Positions 46,403 through 56,558 are shown, counted from the stretch's first letter. The stretch: 64,000 bases of DNA from Sphingobium estronivorans (GCF_008692605.1 NZ_LFCT01000001.1:62001-126000); one strand, 5' to 3'. Notes: generated from the letters alone by a model not told the origin. Numbers and translations are program-made.

Positions 46403-46798
46403 ATGGCATCTCTGCTTGTCGCGCTGGGCGGCGCCCTGGGATCGCTAACGCGCTACTGGATCAACATCGCAATTGTGGCGCGGACCGGTGAAATGTTTCC
46501 TTGGGGAACGGTGCTAGTCAATATCAGCGGCTCGTTCATGATCGGGTTGCTGGCTTCGCTCACCGGGCCCGACGGGCGCTGGGCGGTCTCGCCTGAATTC
46601 CGCCTCTTCATGCTCGTTGGTTTCTGCGGTGGCTATACGACGTTTTCGTCTTTCAGCCTCCAGACGCTGGCACTGCTCCAGGCAGGCGACCCGGTCCGCG
46701 CGGGCGCCAACATACTATGTTCCGTTGTTCTCTGTCTTTTCGCCGTGTGGCTCGGTTATTCCGCGCCGATTTCCCTTTCCCGCCTCATCCGGAACTGA
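46403..46798 (+). CDS. crcB: Fluoride channel CrcB/Fluc
   Basis: A 131-residue four-helix fluoride channel. Family marks are GGALGSLTRYWI, the pore Asn in GTVLVNISGSFMIG, and GFCGGYTTFSSFS with its pore Phe residues. It works as a dimer to let fluoride leave the cell. GTG at 46400 directly precedes the ATG at 46403; either could start. The 170-bp gap before it has no visible fluoride riboswitch or other clear feature. It is 3 bp from the universal-stress gene. Confidence 0.9.
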   Translation: MASLLVALGGALGSLTRYWINIAIVARTGEMFPWGTVLVNISGSFMIGLLASLTGPDGRWAVSPEFRLFMLVGFCGGYTTFSSFSLQTLALLQAGDPVRAGANILCSVVLCLFAVWLGYSAPISLSRLIRN

Positions 46799-46801
46799 CC
46801 C

Positions 46802-47611
46802 ATGAAGATCATAGCCATCCTCAACCAGGCGGACAGCGTCGAAGCGTGCCTGGATGCGACCGTCAGAGCGGCGATCGCGGTGCCTTCCGCCGAACTGGAG
46901 GCGCTGCACATCGTCGTCGATCCCGAGCACATCATCGCGGCCAGCGAGGAAATCGAGTTCCAGCGCATGCGCGAAGCGCGCGAAGGAACCGCGAGCGACA
47001 AATGCAAGGCCATCAAGGTCGCGTTCGATGCATGGTCGTCCGACCATGGCGGCAGCGCCATCCAATGGCGAACCTTGGTCGCTCAGGAGGAGGAAGGCCT
47101 GATGCAGGCTGCCCGTGATGCTGACCTGCTAGTCATGGTGCGAAACCACGACATGGACACGGGCGACGCATTTCACGCTGCTTTGATGCGTCTGGACAAG
47201 CCGCTGCTACTTATACCTCATACGCTCTCTCCTACGGGCAGCGACGGGACCGGGTTCGGCACGGTAGCCATCGGCATCGCCGACACGAGTGCCGAACACC
47301 ATGCGCTAGTCGCCGCGCGGCCTTGGCTGGAAGCAGCCCGACGCATCGTTGCGCTGCATATCGGCGATCAAAACTCGAAGGGTGTGCTCGCCGAGAATGG
47401 CCTGGGGGGGCTCACGATCGATCAGCGTCAGGCGGACAAGAAGCCCGGTTCGAATATCGGTGCGCAGATCGCTGAAGAAGCAGGGTTGGCAGGCGCCGAT
47501 CTGCTGGTGTGCGGAGCGTATCGGCATAATCAGCTCATCGAATGGCTACTCGGTGGGACCACCCGACATTTGCTCGACAACGCGACGATGCCGGTTCTCT
47601 TGGCTCATTAA
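46802..47611 (+). CDS. Tandem universal-stress protein
   Basis: A 269-residue protein with two Usp domains. The first half is divergent; the second ends with the clear Usp signature ADLLVCGAYRHNQLIEWLLGG, split over about residues 233-253, and DNATMPVLLAH. Usp proteins bind ATP or act in stress survival. It starts 3 bp after crcB, so it is co-transcribed with the fluoride channel. The 113 bp after it, up to uppP, contain nothing recognised. Confidence 0.82.
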   Translation: MKIIAILNQADSVEACLDATVRAAIAVPSAELEALHIVVDPEHIIAASEEIEFQRMREAREGTASDKCKAIKVAFDAWSSDHGGSAIQWRTLVAQEEEGLMQAARDADLLVMVRNHDMDTGDAFHAALMRLDKPLLLIPHTLSPTGSDGTGFGTVAIGIADTSAEHHALVAARPWLEAARRIVALHIGDQNSKGVLAENGLGGLTIDQRQADKKPGSNIGAQIAEEAGLAGADLLVCGAYRHNQLIEWLLGGTTRHLLDNATMPVLLAH

Positions 47612-47724
47612 GGGGAGGAACGTCCTTCGATCCTCTGCGACGTTGAAGCACTGTCGCGAAAATTGGTGCCAGTAGCGGATCGTGCGCGTTATTCGGTGCC
47701 GCCCTTCTGTTGGGACTCCGCGAC

Positions 47725-48534
47725 TCAGTGCCAGTTCAGGAGTGCCAAGGCCACAACGCCGGCGCCGATCCGGTACCAGCCGAATATAGTGAACCCATGG
47801 CGGCCGACAAATTCGACGAGCCATTTTACAACGATTATCGCGACCAGGAACGAGACGATCGTTCCGACTACTATTGCCATCATGTCGCCAGCCGAGATCA
47901 GGTCGCGATTTTTGAAAAGGTCGAGCGCCGCCGCTCCGAACATCGTGGGGATCGCAAGAAAGAAAGAGAATTCGGTTGCTGTCTTCCGATCTATGCCGAT
48001 CGCGAGGCCGCCCATGATCGTCGCCCCCGATCGCGACACGCCCGGAATGAGCGAGAGCAACTGGCAGAAACCTACGCCTAGCGCGCGCGATGCAGATAAA
48101 TGCTCGACGTCGGCTTCAGTCGTTCGTCGCGCAGCCCATCGTTCGATCACGACGATAGCTGCACCGCCCAAGGTCAAACTGACCGCCACGACATGGGGTG
48201 AGAAGAGCGTGGTCTTGATGAAATCATGTGCTAACCCCCCCACGATGACGGTCGGCACGACAGCGATCATCACGTTGCGCGCAAAGCGCCGGGCGTCCGA
48301 ATCCGACGGCAGACCGCGTGCGACGGACCAGAGGCGAGCACGATAGAGCCAGCATATGGCAAGGATTGCACCGACCTGGATTACGACTTCAACGATTCCG
48401 GCCTGAGCGCCACGATATCCAATCAACTGCTCGGCTAGAATGAGATGGCCGGTGGAAGATACCGGGATAAACTCGGTAAGACCCTCGACAATGCCGAGAA
48501 TGACCGGTCCAAAAAGGGAAGTCGCGCCCGTCAT
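47725..48534 (-). CDS. uppP: Undecaprenyl-diphosphatase UppP
   Basis: A 269-residue membrane phosphatase that recycles the cell-wall lipid carrier undecaprenyl pyrophosphate. Signature motifs are EGLTEFIPVSSTGHLIL near the N-terminus and IPGVSRSGATIMGG. It is the last gene of the fluoride-riboswitch operon, its start overlapping the phosphatase stop by 4 bp. As an extra plasmid copy it may also give bacitracin tolerance. Confidence 0.93.
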   Translation of the reverse strand: MTGATSLFGPVILGIVEGLTEFIPVSSTGHLILAEQLIGYRGAQAGIVEVVIQVGAILAICWLYRARLWSVARGLPSDSDARRFARNVMIAVVPTVIVGGLAHDFIKTTLFSPHVVAVSLTLGGAAIVVIERWAARRTTEADVEHLSASRALGVGFCQLLSLIPGVSRSGATIMGGLAIGIDRKTATEFSFFLAIPTMFGAAALDLFKNRDLISAGDMMAIVVGTIVSFLVAIIVVKWLVEFVGRHGFTIFGWYRIGAGVVALALLNWH

Positions 48535-50372
48535 TGGCCGACCTTCGACCGCGAAGCGAGGCCTAGGGTTCGCCCGGCAAAACCGCCTACGTCGAGATAG
48601 CGGATGGAGCCCACTTCCTGAAAACTCAGCGTGGTGCGCAGACCATTGGCAGCAGGTTTGGATCGTATTTCGCGAGAGCGTGTCTTCGGCATGGGTTGGC
48701 CGGGCATCGCCTCGCCCAAGACTCGCCCGACGAGTTTGCCGCTGGCCGGAGGTGCTAACCCAAGCAGGTGCAGCATCGTCCGACCGACGTCCACATTGCT
48801 GACGGGTGCAACATCCACAAAGCGGGTGCGGAAGTCCGGCCCGATCGCCGCAGTAAAATTAAGAGTGTCGCCTCTCCCGAAACTGCCATGCATTCCCTGG
48901 CCCTGTTGCAGATTACTGTCGGCCACTTCGACCTGACAATTGGTCGGTATCGCGCAGCCGGAACTTGTCGATCGGAAGTTGACGACGATCGATGGCGTCG
49001 GCGTCGCAGCACGTCCTTTGAGGTTGATTGCCGAGAGCGGCAGCGTCCCCGCATATTCGCCAAGGGCATCATCGACGAAAATGCCGCTCACATAGTCCTG
49101 TGCCAGCAATGCGTTGATCGTCCTCGCCGCGAGAGCACGATCATGCGTCGGCAGATAGAGCAGATCGGAGCCACCGTTTTCAGCCACAACGAGCCAGGGA
49201 TTCGCCGGGTCCGGGCCAAGCAGCGCATTGCCCCGGCTTGGATGGGCACCTTCGGCAAGCCGGCTGTCATGCGCTTCGGGATCGAAGATTGGGAAATCCA
49301 GCGCGTTTGCCAGATCAAGGGCGAGAAAGCCCGGCGGCAGGAGGCCGGGCGGCACATCGGTGTATGTTTGTTTGGCCGATGGGCTGCTCCCGCTCTGCTT
49401 GGAGATGGTCGAGAAGCCGTGATCCGAGGTGACGATGATGTCGGTCGTTGCCGCAAGGCCGAGCCGATCGAGCGCCGCACGCAGCTTGCCAAGATCGCCA
49501 TCGGCGTTGCGGATCGCGGCGAAGGTCGACGGTCCGTTGATGCCGGGCGTCAGCCGATTGAGGCTGTCACCCTGATTGTGCTGGGTGCCATCGGGATCGC
49601 GCGACCAGAACACCATCGCGAACGGCCGGTTGCGCGCTTTCAATGTCGGCAGGACGACTCTAGTTGTGGCATCTATAAAAAAGTCCTGCTGCGCATTGTT
49701 GGCCGATATCGTGCCCGGAGTGCGGCAGTCGCCCGATTTGCCATTGGCGCCGCGACCTGGCGTAGAGAGCGGCAGGCCTGCAGCGGTCAATTTCGCGGCA
49801 ATGTCGGACGAAAGTGGGATGCCGCCATGCTGTCCGGTCGTATCGTCCAGTATGATCGTCGTCGCACCATCGCGGGCGACATGATCCTGGATCAGGGCTG
49901 GCCCGAGCTTCCCGATCGCGGCTGTGCCGTATCCGGCTTGGCGCGCAGCCTCCAGCACCGTCGTCTCGTCGAGATAATTGCCGCCGAATGCCGCGTCGAG
50001 CTCGCCCAGCACGGCGTCATTTTCGAGAAACGGTGTTACGCTGCCGCCCGCGCTCGCGATCTGTCTGGCGGTGTAGATTGTGTTGCTGAAATCGCCCGTG
50101 TCGCCGAGCTGATGGCCGGTTGCGAGCACTGAAGCGTTGGCGGTGGTGAAGGTCGGAAAGACCGAATGGCTGTTGGGGAAATAGCTCCCCGCGTCGCGCA
50201 GTCGTGCAATTTCCGGCGCGGTCTGCGGCGTGACGATCCTTCCCCGCAAACCGTCGATCACCACAAGGATGACGTTGTGCGGCGGTTGGCGTTGGAGCGC
50301 TGGTAGGCGGGCACCGGCGGCGCTTGCTGCCACACAAAGCGTCGTCGTCACAAGCCATCTCACCAATCGCAT
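48531..50372 (-). CDS. Exported NPP/alkaline-phosphatase-superfamily enzyme
   Basis: A 613-residue metal-dependent phospho-hydrolase with a signal peptide (about residues 1-20). Metal ligand Asp40 in VILVVIDGLRG, probable nucleophile Thr76 in PTFTTAN, RDPDGTQHNQG and IIVTSDHGFS match nucleotide pyrophosphatase/phosphodiesterases. A long insert of about 150 residues near the C-terminal half has no assignment. The ATG at 50372 starts the signal. It lies between EamA and uppP in the riboswitch operon. The substrate is unknown. Confidence 0.82.
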   Translation of the reverse strand: MRLVRWLVTTTLCVAASAAGARLPALQRQPPHNVILVVIDGLRGRIVTPQTAPEIARLRDAGSYFPNSHSVFPTFTTANASVLATGHQLGDTGDFSNTIYTARQIASAGGSVTPFLENDAVLGELDAAFGGNYLDETTVLEAARQAGYGTAAIGKLGPALIQDHVARDGATTIILDDTTGQHGGIPLSSDIAAKLTAAGLPLSTPGRGANGKSGDCRTPGTISANNAQQDFFIDATTRVVLPTLKARNRPFAMVFWSRDPDGTQHNQGDSLNRLTPGINGPSTFAAIRNADGDLGKLRAALDRLGLAATTDIIVTSDHGFSTISKQSGSSPSAKQTYTDVPPGLLPPGFLALDLANALDFPIFDPEAHDSRLAEGAHPSRGNALLGPDPANPWLVVAENGGSDLLYLPTHDRALAARTINALLAQDYVSGIFVDDALGEYAGTLPLSAINLKGRAATPTPSIVVNFRSTSSGCAIPTNCQVEVADSNLQQGQGMHGSFGRGDTLNFTAAIGPDFRTRFVDVAPVSNVDVGRTMLHLLGLAPPASGKLVGRVLGEAMPGQPMPKTRSREIRSKPAANGLRTTLSFQEVGSIRYLDVGGFAGRTLGLASRSKVGQ

Positions 50373-50406
50373 TTCGGTCTCCCTGTGATCATGTTCGAAA
50401 AGAGTT

Positions 50407-50868
50407 TCAGGCCGTAGCGACCAGCACCGCACCGCCGCCAATCAGGACGATGCCGAGCCATCCGCGCAGCGAGAGATGCTCGCCAAGCACTGTCACGCCG
50501 ATGATCGCGACAAAGACGACGCTAAGCTTGTCGATCGGCGCCACACGTGCCGCGTCGCCGATCTTGAGTGCGCGGAAATAGCAGAGCCAGGACAGGCCGG
50601 TCGCGAGGCCAGAGAGCCCGAGGAAAAGCCAGGATCGCGGGCCGATGTCACCGATGGGCTGGAACTTGCCGGTCACGCCCAGCAGCGCGCCGAGAACGAC
50701 GATGATGATGATCGTGCGGAAGAATGTGGCAAGATCGGAATCGATCCCCTCCACACCGATCTTGGCAAAGATCGCGGTCATGGCCGCGAAGGTGGCGGAG
50801 AGCAGAGCCCAGACGATCCAGGATGCGGAGGCAGCGGATGCCATCGGACGAGCCCCGCGCTTGCTCAT
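50407..50868 (-). CDS. Half-size EamA/DMT transporter
   Basis: A 153-residue protein with five hydrophobic segments and one EamA domain, about half of a usual DMT transporter, with family residues in [20 protein letters not shown] and [12 protein letters not shown]. It probably dimerises. The start overlaps the CLC-DUF190 stop by 4 bp. A second ATG, 24 bp inside, could also be used. The substrate is unknown. Confidence 0.78.
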   Translation of the reverse strand: MSKRGARPMASAASASWIVWALLSATFAAMTAIFAKIGVEGIDSDLATFFRTIIIIVVLGALLGVTGKFQPIGDIGPRSWLFLGLSGLATGLSWLCYFRALKIGDAARVAPIDKLSVVFVAIIGVTVLGEHLSLRGWLGIVLIGGGAVLVATA

Positions 50869-52694
50869 TCCGCCTCCATTGTCAGTTCTTCCGGTGCGGC
50901 GTCATCTTGCCGGACGCCGGCGGGGCCAACGCTCCAATGCTCGAGATGCTTGTATACGATCACCTTCGTCGTCAGCATCTCGCCATGCGCCCGGCAGAAA
51001 GCCTCGAGCTGCGCGCGCTGGCCGATCAGCTCGACACACATCGTCAGATGGGGGTCGGCGATCTCCGCACCGTTCTCGCGCACCGGGCCGTGATTGCTAT
51101 AGCCATAATGGGTGTGATGGGCGACGGCGTTCATGATGCCGTCTGCCTTCGCCTGCGCGACGAGCGTCCGGTAGAGCGGTTTGGCGCCCCAGCGTGATTT
51201 GGATGCACCCTTCGGCGCTTTATCGCTGGGCTTCAGGTAGATGCGGATCATGCCGATTTCGCTCGGCGTCACATGATGAATGTCGGACATGGATATGCGT
51301 TCCTGGCTGCTGGGGGCGAAGAGACTGGAAAAATCGGGTGCGGCCCGCAGTGCGCGGGCATCACGCAGCGTCATGTCGGGCGGCAGGATGGCACGCGACC
51401 GCTTGGGCACAGCGACACGCTGCGACAGATAAATGCCGTTATGCCCCGAGCAGACATAGGCGACGAAGCATGCCACCGCGAGGGGAACCGCCGTGTCCGC
51501 GCCGAACAGCTCGATACCCATGATCGTGCAGGCGAGCGGCGTGTTGGCGGCGCCCGCGAACACCGCGACGAAGCCGAGCGCCGCGAACAGATCTACTGGC
51601 ACACCGAGCGGTGCGGCGAGCGCATGACCTAGCGCGGCGCCGATGAAGAAGAGCGGCGTGACCTCGCCGCCCTTGAAACCAGCGCTCAACGTCACGACCG
51701 TGAACAGCATCTTGACCGCCCAGCTCCAGCCGTCCGGGCCGGGCTGGAAAAAGCCAGCGATGGTCGGGTCTCCGGGGATCAGGCTCCAGACGCCGAGTCC
51801 GAGATAGGCTCGCGTGCCGACAAGATAGGTGAGCGCGATGACGGCCACGCCGCCGATCGCCGGGCGTGCCGGACCATAAGGCATCAGCTTCTTGAGCCAG
51901 CCGCTCAGCGCATGATTGGCCTCGGCGAAGACAAGGCTCGCAAAGCCGAAGGCGATACCGGCAAGAGCCGCCTTGAATAGCAGGACAGGCTCGAACAGCA
52001 AGCCGTGCTCGGCGGGTGCGAACGCAGCGACGGTGTAGGCGGAGTGGTGGATCCCCCAAGCATGGCAGGTCCAGTCGCCGACCAGAGCCGCGACCAAACA
52101 GGGCACCAGCGCGGCATACTCGACCCGGCCGACCGCCAGCACCTCAAGCGCGAATACCGCGCCCGCGAGCGGCGTGCCGAACACCGCGCCGAAGCCCGCG
52201 GCGACCCCGGCCATCAGGATGATCTTTACGCTCGATGGATCGAGCCGGAACCAGCCGGCCACCGCGCTGGCCAGGCTGCCGCCAAGCTGCACCGCCGTTC
52301 CTTCGCGGCCCGCCGAGCCGCCGAGCAGGTGTGTGACGATCGTGCCGAGGAAGACCAAAGGCGCCATGCGGAGCGGGACGCCGCCGCCGGGTTCATGTAT
52401 CTGCTCGACGATGAGGTTGTTGCCGCCCTCCACCGAACGGCCGAGCCGGTGATAGAGCCAGCCGACCCCGGCACCGCCGACGGGCAGCAGGAACAGCAGC
52501 CACGGATATTCGAAGCGCGCGCGCGTCGCGGCGTCGAGGCTCCAAAGGAAGGCTGCGCACAGCGTGCCGACCGCGGTTGCCATCGGTACGAGCAGCAGTG
52601 TCCAGCGCAGCACCGAAGCGGCATGGCCGCGCTGGGCCATCGCACGCGACGTCAGGTTCAGCAATTGGACAAGATTAGCAAAAGACGCGCGCAC
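50865..52694 (-). CDS. CLC-type fluoride exporter fused to DUF190
   Basis: A 609-residue protein: CLC membrane domain to about residue 450, then DUF190 (about 469-590, [16 protein letters not shown] to [11 protein letters not shown]). The gating Glu131 lies in [15 protein letters not shown] (91-95) replaces the canonical GSGIP selectivity motif, as I recall for the fluoride/proton antiporter (CLC-F) clade. DUF190 proteins normally stand alone next to crcB. GTG at 52694 is the start: AAGGAGG lies 5 bp before it. The fluoride riboswitch upstream strongly supports fluoride efflux. Confidence 0.85.
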   Translation of the reverse strand: MRASFANLVQLLNLTSRAMAQRGHAASVLRWTLLLVPMATAVGTLCAAFLWSLDAATRARFEYPWLLFLLPVGGAGVGWLYHRLGRSVEGGNNLIVEQIHEPGGGVPLRMAPLVFLGTIVTHLLGGSAGREGTAVQLGGSLASAVAGWFRLDPSSVKIILMAGVAAGFGAVFGTPLAGAVFALEVLAVGRVEYAALVPCLVAALVGDWTCHAWGIHHSAYTVAAFAPAEHGLLFEPVLLFKAALAGIAFGFASLVFAEANHALSGWLKKLMPYGPARPAIGGVAVIALTYLVGTRAYLGLGVWSLIPGDPTIAGFFQPGPDGWSWAVKMLFTVVTLSAGFKGGEVTPLFFIGAALGHALAAPLGVPVDLFAALGFVAVFAGAANTPLACTIMGIELFGADTAVPLAVACFVAYVCSGHNGIYLSQRVAVPKRSRAILPPDMTLRDARALRAAPDFSSLFAPSSQERISMSDIHHVTPSEIGMIRIYLKPSDKAPKGASKSRWGAKPLYRTLVAQAKADGIMNAVAHHTHYGYSNHGPVRENGAEIADPHLTMCVELIGQRAQLEAFCRAHGEMLTTKVIVYKHLEHWSVGPAGVRQDDAAPEELTMEAE

Positions 52695-52723
52695 GATTCC
52701 TCCTTGTTGCGTGACCGCAGCAG

Positions 52724-52783
52724 GTAGGAATCATCAGCTCCGAGGAGCGGTTCGGCCGAAGCCCGGCGGAAATCCATCGCCTC
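52724..52783 (-). ncRNA. Fluoride riboswitch (crcB motif)
   Basis: On the minus strand the RNA reads AGGCGAUGGAUUUCCGCC, then a short variable stem GGGC-UUCG-GCC, then GAACCGCUCC-UC-GGAGC and UGAUGAUUCCUAC. This matches the crcB motif: GGCGAUG...CCGCC, the AAC/CUC stem with its GGAGC partner, and UGAUG...CUAC, with possible pseudoknot pairing of GGAU with AUUCC. It ends 29 bp before the GTG start of the CLC-DUF190 gene. No obvious terminator hairpin follows, so translation control is likely. It begins 16 bp after the upstream DUF305 stop. Confidence 0.88.
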
Positions 52784-52798
52784 GAAAGCGTGCCTGAC

Positions 52799-53410
52799 CT
52801 ATCGACGGCGGCCTGTCAACGACTGCCTCGCGCGGGGAGACGAGAAGCGGCCCTTATTCCACCGTTTTTCGCGTGCCGATGCCGGTTCTTTCGTCGGTTT
52901 GAGGGGCGGGGGGCGCGTACCGAGATCGCGACAAGACTTGAGGTCTGGCGCGCCGGCAGGCACCGGATTGGCTTGCAAGCGGGCAGTCATCCGCTTCATC
53001 TGGGCGATCTCTCGAACCTGGGCGTCGATGATGCCGTCGGCCAGTCTGCGGACCTCCGGGTCACGGATATGCGCCCGCTCGCTCGTCATGATCGCAATCG
53101 AGTGGTGCGGGATCATCGCCTTCATGTAAGCGACGTCGTCGACAGTTTCCTGGCTGCGCACGAGCCACAGGGCGCCGGCGAACACGACGGCGGCGCCGGC
53201 AACGATGCTAATGTTCACGCGCCGGTTCGCGTACATCCCCCACATGAACCCGATCATGATGATCGCCATGACCGCGCCCATCAGGAGTGCCATCCACATC
53301 CGGGTCTGGCTGAACTCGACATGGTCGAGCGCATAGGTGTTAAGGTACATAAGACCGAACATCACGATCGTCGATGTCGCGATCATCGCGGCGAATCGGC
53401 CGTATCCCAT
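52799..53410 (-). CDS. Membrane-anchored DUF305 protein
   Basis: A 203-residue protein with three helices in the first 90 residues and a periplasmic DUF305 core (AYMKAMIPHHSIAIMTSERAH, centred on HHSIAI), then a Pro/Arg-rich tail. The tail after about residue 150 is not conserved-looking. It is likely a metal-associated membrane protein of the adjacent copper genes. It is separated from copB by 107 bp with nothing recognised, and its stop is just before the riboswitch. Confidence 0.8.
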   Translation of the reverse strand: MGYGRFAAMIATSTIVMFGLMYLNTYALDHVEFSQTRMWMALLMGAVMAIIMIGFMWGMYANRRVNISIVAGAAVVFAGALWLVRSQETVDDVAYMKAMIPHHSIAIMTSERAHIRDPEVRRLADGIIDAQVREIAQMKRMTARLQANPVPAGAPDLKSCRDLGTRPPPLKPTKEPASAREKRWNKGRFSSPRARQSLTGRRR

Positions 53411-53517
53411 GCCGTCGCCGATGCTACGGGCTTCCTTTTTGCCAGGCTTTTCCAGTCGACTGTCCTCTCGATCCTGGTTTCGTTATCCAAGTCAGTGGAT
53501 GGCGACGAAGCTTCTCA

Positions 53518-54627
53518 TCAGAACCAGACCCGCACACCAGCGACGAAACTTGTCGTCGTCGAATCGTCACCGTCGGTGCGCGCATAGCGGGCGCTTTGAC
53601 CGGTTTTCGCTTCGTAGGAGATGCCGACATACGGCGCGAACTGGCGCGTGATCTCGTAGCGCAGGCGTAGGCCCAGCTCGGCGCTGCTAAGCCCGGCGCC
53701 GATGCGATTTTCCGGCACGTCCTGCGCAGCGAGGTTAAGCTCGACGCGCGGCTGCAGGACCAGGCGCTGCGTCAGGCGCTGATCATAATAGCCTTCAAGG
53801 CGGCCGAGCACGTCTCCCTTGTCAGACAGAAATGCCGCGCCTTCGACCTCGAACCAGTAGGGCGCGAGGCCCTCGAACCCGATCACGGCATAGGTGCGCG
53901 ACGGGCCAGGCTTGAAGTCGTGCCGGACGCCGGCCTGGAGGTTGAAGTAGGGGCCGATGGCGCGGCTGTAGAGCGCCTGCACCTCGGCGGCTTCGACGCC
54001 CTTGCGCAGCACGCCTTCGCCCTCGGACTTGATGGTCAGCCGGTTGATGTCGCCCCCCAGCCACGCCTCGCCGTCCCAGCGATAGCCGTCGCGGCCTTTG
54101 CGCGCCTGATATTCGGCGAGGTTGAACATCACCGTTGCCATCGTCTGCCCGCCGCTCTCGCGCATCATCATGTCGCGGGCATGCGCCATGTCGGCCGGCG
54201 GGAACTGGCGATCGGCATAGTGGTCCATCGGCGGTGTTGGCGCGGGCGCGCTTCCGGCAGGCAGATCGGTGCCGACTGGTTCTCCGGAGGACATCGCCGC
54301 CATGTCATGTCCGCGATGGTCGGCCGGCATGTCCATGCCCGGCATCGTATCCTGATCCTTGGCCGGCGCCGACTGAGCCGGACTGGCCATGCCGCTCATG
54401 TCGTGGCCTTCGTGACCAGTGGGCGCTGGGGCAGCAGGCTTCGCTGCGGGTTGCGGTCGGCGCGGCGCGGGTGTGGTGGCCTTGGGTTTTGGCTTCGGCT
54501 TAGGTTTGGGTTTGGCCGTCGGCATGACCATGCCCGGCATGTCATGCATCGAGTGCTCCTGTGCGGCGGCCGGCGTCGCGAGCGCAAAGACGGCGCTCGC
54601 CGACAGCAGCATGGCGAGACGCATCAA
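53518..54627 (-). CDS. copB: Copper-resistance outer-membrane protein CopB
   Basis: A 369-residue CopB-family protein. After a signal (about residues 1-22) comes a long low-complexity segment with a KPKPKPKPK run and repeated His/Met motifs (HSMHDMPGM, GHEGHDMSGM, DTMPGMDMP), a copper-binding region, followed by the beta-barrel domain from about residue 150 (FNLAEYQARKGRDGYRWDGE, AGLSSAELGLRLRYEI) ending in Phe. The start overlaps the copA stop by 4 bp. Confidence 0.93.
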   Translation of the reverse strand: MMRLAMLLSASAVFALATPAAAQEHSMHDMPGMVMPTAKPKPKPKPKPKATTPAPRRPQPAAKPAAPAPTGHEGHDMSGMASPAQSAPAKDQDTMPGMDMPADHRGHDMAAMSSGEPVGTDLPAGSAPAPTPPMDHYADRQFPPADMAHARDMMMRESGGQTMATVMFNLAEYQARKGRDGYRWDGEAWLGGDINRLTIKSEGEGVLRKGVEAAEVQALYSRAIGPYFNLQAGVRHDFKPGPSRTYAVIGFEGLAPYWFEVEGAAFLSDKGDVLGRLEGYYDQRLTQRLVLQPRVELNLAAQDVPENRIGAGLSSAELGLRLRYEITRQFAPYVGISYEAKTGQSARYARTDGDDSTTTSFVAGVRVWF

Positions 54628-56507
54628 GCCGCGTCTCCCTTCGGGCGCACGCTGACGACGCGCATCATGCCCGCGGCCATGTGGTAGAGCAGGTGGCAGT
54701 GAAACGCCCAGTCGCCGACCGCGTCGGCGGTGAAGTCCCAGGTGACGATGCCGCCGGGCTGGACGATCACCGTATGCTTGCGGGGGCGATGATCGCCATG
54801 CCCCGTCACCAGCTCGAAGAAATGGCCGTGGATGTGGATCGGGTGGGCCATCATGCTGTCGTTGATGAGGTTCACCCGCACCCGCTCGCCCTCGATGAAC
54901 GGGATCGGCTCATGGACGTCCGACATCTTCTCGCCGTCGAGCGACCACATGAACCGCTCCATGTTGCCGGTGAGGTGAATGTCGATGCTGCGCGAGGGCG
55001 CGCGGACGTCGGGATTGCGTGTCAGCGCCATCAGGTCGCGATAGACCAGCACCTTGTGCCCGACATCGGCGAGGCCCTGGCCTGGTTCGCCAGTGCGATC
55101 GACCGGCATTGGCGAGATCGTCTGCACGCCCGGTCCGCGCTTCACCTGCGGCGCATTGCCGAAATCGCGCATGCTCATCGAGCCCATGTCGTGGCCGGCC
55201 ATTGCGCCGCCCGACATTTCGCCATGATCCATCCCCGGCATCGCCGAATGGTCCATTGCACCATGATTCATCGGGCCGTGATCCATCCCGGCCATCGGCA
55301 CAACGGCAGGGGTTCCCGGCGTCGCGAGCGTTCGCGAGACATTCTGCTCGGCGCTGGGATCGACGCCGCGCGGCGGCATGTCGCCGCCCATATCCATGCC
55401 CATGTCCTTCATGGTGGCGAGCGGGCGCTGGCGCAGGGGCGGGACCGGCGCGATCATGCCAGCGCGCGGCGCGAGCGTTGCGCGAGCCATGCCCGACCGA
55501 TCGACCGCCTCGCCTACCAGCGTGAACGCCTTGTCCTCGGTCGGCGTGACGATCAGGTCATAGGTCTCGGCGACGCCGATCTGGAACTCGTCGACCGCGA
55601 CCGGCATCACATTCTGTCCGTCGGCCTGCACGATCATGAGCTTGAGCCCGGGAATGCGGACGTTGAATGTCGTCATCGACGAGGCGTTGATCACGCGGAG
55701 CCGAACACGCTCGCCCGGGGTGAACAGCGCCGTCCAGTTATCGGCCGGCCCATGTCCATTGACGAGATAGGTGTAGGCCGCTCCGGTGACGTCGGAGATG
55801 TCGGCTGGATCCATCCGCATCTTGCCCCAGTCGATCCGGTCCTTGAGCTTCTGGTCGCGACCCGAAAGGAGTCCTGACAGCGTCTGGCGCTGGAAGTTGA
55901 AATGGCCCGGATTGACCTTCATCCGGCGGAAGATCGCCTCGGGCGACAGCTGGCTGTGGTCCGACAGCACGATCACATGCTCGCGGTCAAACTGGACCGG
56001 ATCGGTGCTGGCGGGATCGATCACGATCGGGCCGTAGAGGCCAAGCTGCTCCTGGAAGCCCGAATGGCTGTGATACCAATAGGTGCCGCTCTGCCGCACC
56101 GGGAACTCGTAGAGATAGCTCGAGCGCGGCTTGATCCCCGGAAAAGAAATGCCGGGCACGCCGTCATGCTCCGGCGGGACCAGCAGGCCATGCCAATGGA
56201 CAGAACTGTCCTCGTCGAGATCGTTGATGACGTTCAGCCGTATCTTCTGGCCTTCGCGCAGCCGGATCAGTGGCGCGGGCACCGTGCCGTTGATCCCGAT
56301 CGCGGGCGAGCGGTGGCCGTCAATCGTCATCATCTGCCGGGCGATGCGCAGCGTTATGTCGTCGCCCGAGACGGTCGGCAGCGGCGCGATCAGGCCTTGC
56401 GATACCGGCTGCGCCCAGGCGGGCATCCATGCCGCGAGCGCTGCGGTGCCGCCGGCCAATCCAAGTCCGCGCAGCAGCGCGCGCCGATCGACGGTCGAGA
56501 AATCCAT
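54624..56507 (-). CDS. copA: Copper-resistance multicopper oxidase CopA
   Basis: A 627-residue periplasmic multicopper oxidase that oxidises or sequesters copper. A Tat-type signal (DRRALLRGLGLAGG) leads to cupredoxin domains with all four copper boxes: HWHG, HSHSG, HPIHIHGHFFE and HCHLLYH. A Met/His-rich insert at about residues 390-450 (MDHGPMNHGAMDH and similar) is typical of the plasmid CopA group. It is downstream of the sigma-factor module by 51 bp and co-translated with copB. Confidence 0.95.
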   Translation of the reverse strand: MDFSTVDRRALLRGLGLAGGTAALAAWMPAWAQPVSQGLIAPLPTVSGDDITLRIARQMMTIDGHRSPAIGINGTVPAPLIRLREGQKIRLNVINDLDEDSSVHWHGLLVPPEHDGVPGISFPGIKPRSSYLYEFPVRQSGTYWYHSHSGFQEQLGLYGPIVIDPASTDPVQFDREHVIVLSDHSQLSPEAIFRRMKVNPGHFNFQRQTLSGLLSGRDQKLKDRIDWGKMRMDPADISDVTGAAYTYLVNGHGPADNWTALFTPGERVRLRVINASSMTTFNVRIPGLKLMIVQADGQNVMPVAVDEFQIGVAETYDLIVTPTEDKAFTLVGEAVDRSGMARATLAPRAGMIAPVPPLRQRPLATMKDMGMDMGGDMPPRGVDPSAEQNVSRTLATPGTPAVVPMAGMDHGPMNHGAMDHSAMPGMDHGEMSGGAMAGHDMGSMSMRDFGNAPQVKRGPGVQTISPMPVDRTGEPGQGLADVGHKVLVYRDLMALTRNPDVRAPSRSIDIHLTGNMERFMWSLDGEKMSDVHEPIPFIEGERVRVNLINDSMMAHPIHIHGHFFELVTGHGDHRPRKHTVIVQPGGIVTWDFTADAVGDWAFHCHLLYHMAAGMMRVVSVRPKGDAA

Positions 56508-56558
56508 GAAATTGCAGTCCCTGTCGCGTGCGTATGGGTGGTTTACGCAGCGATGGCT

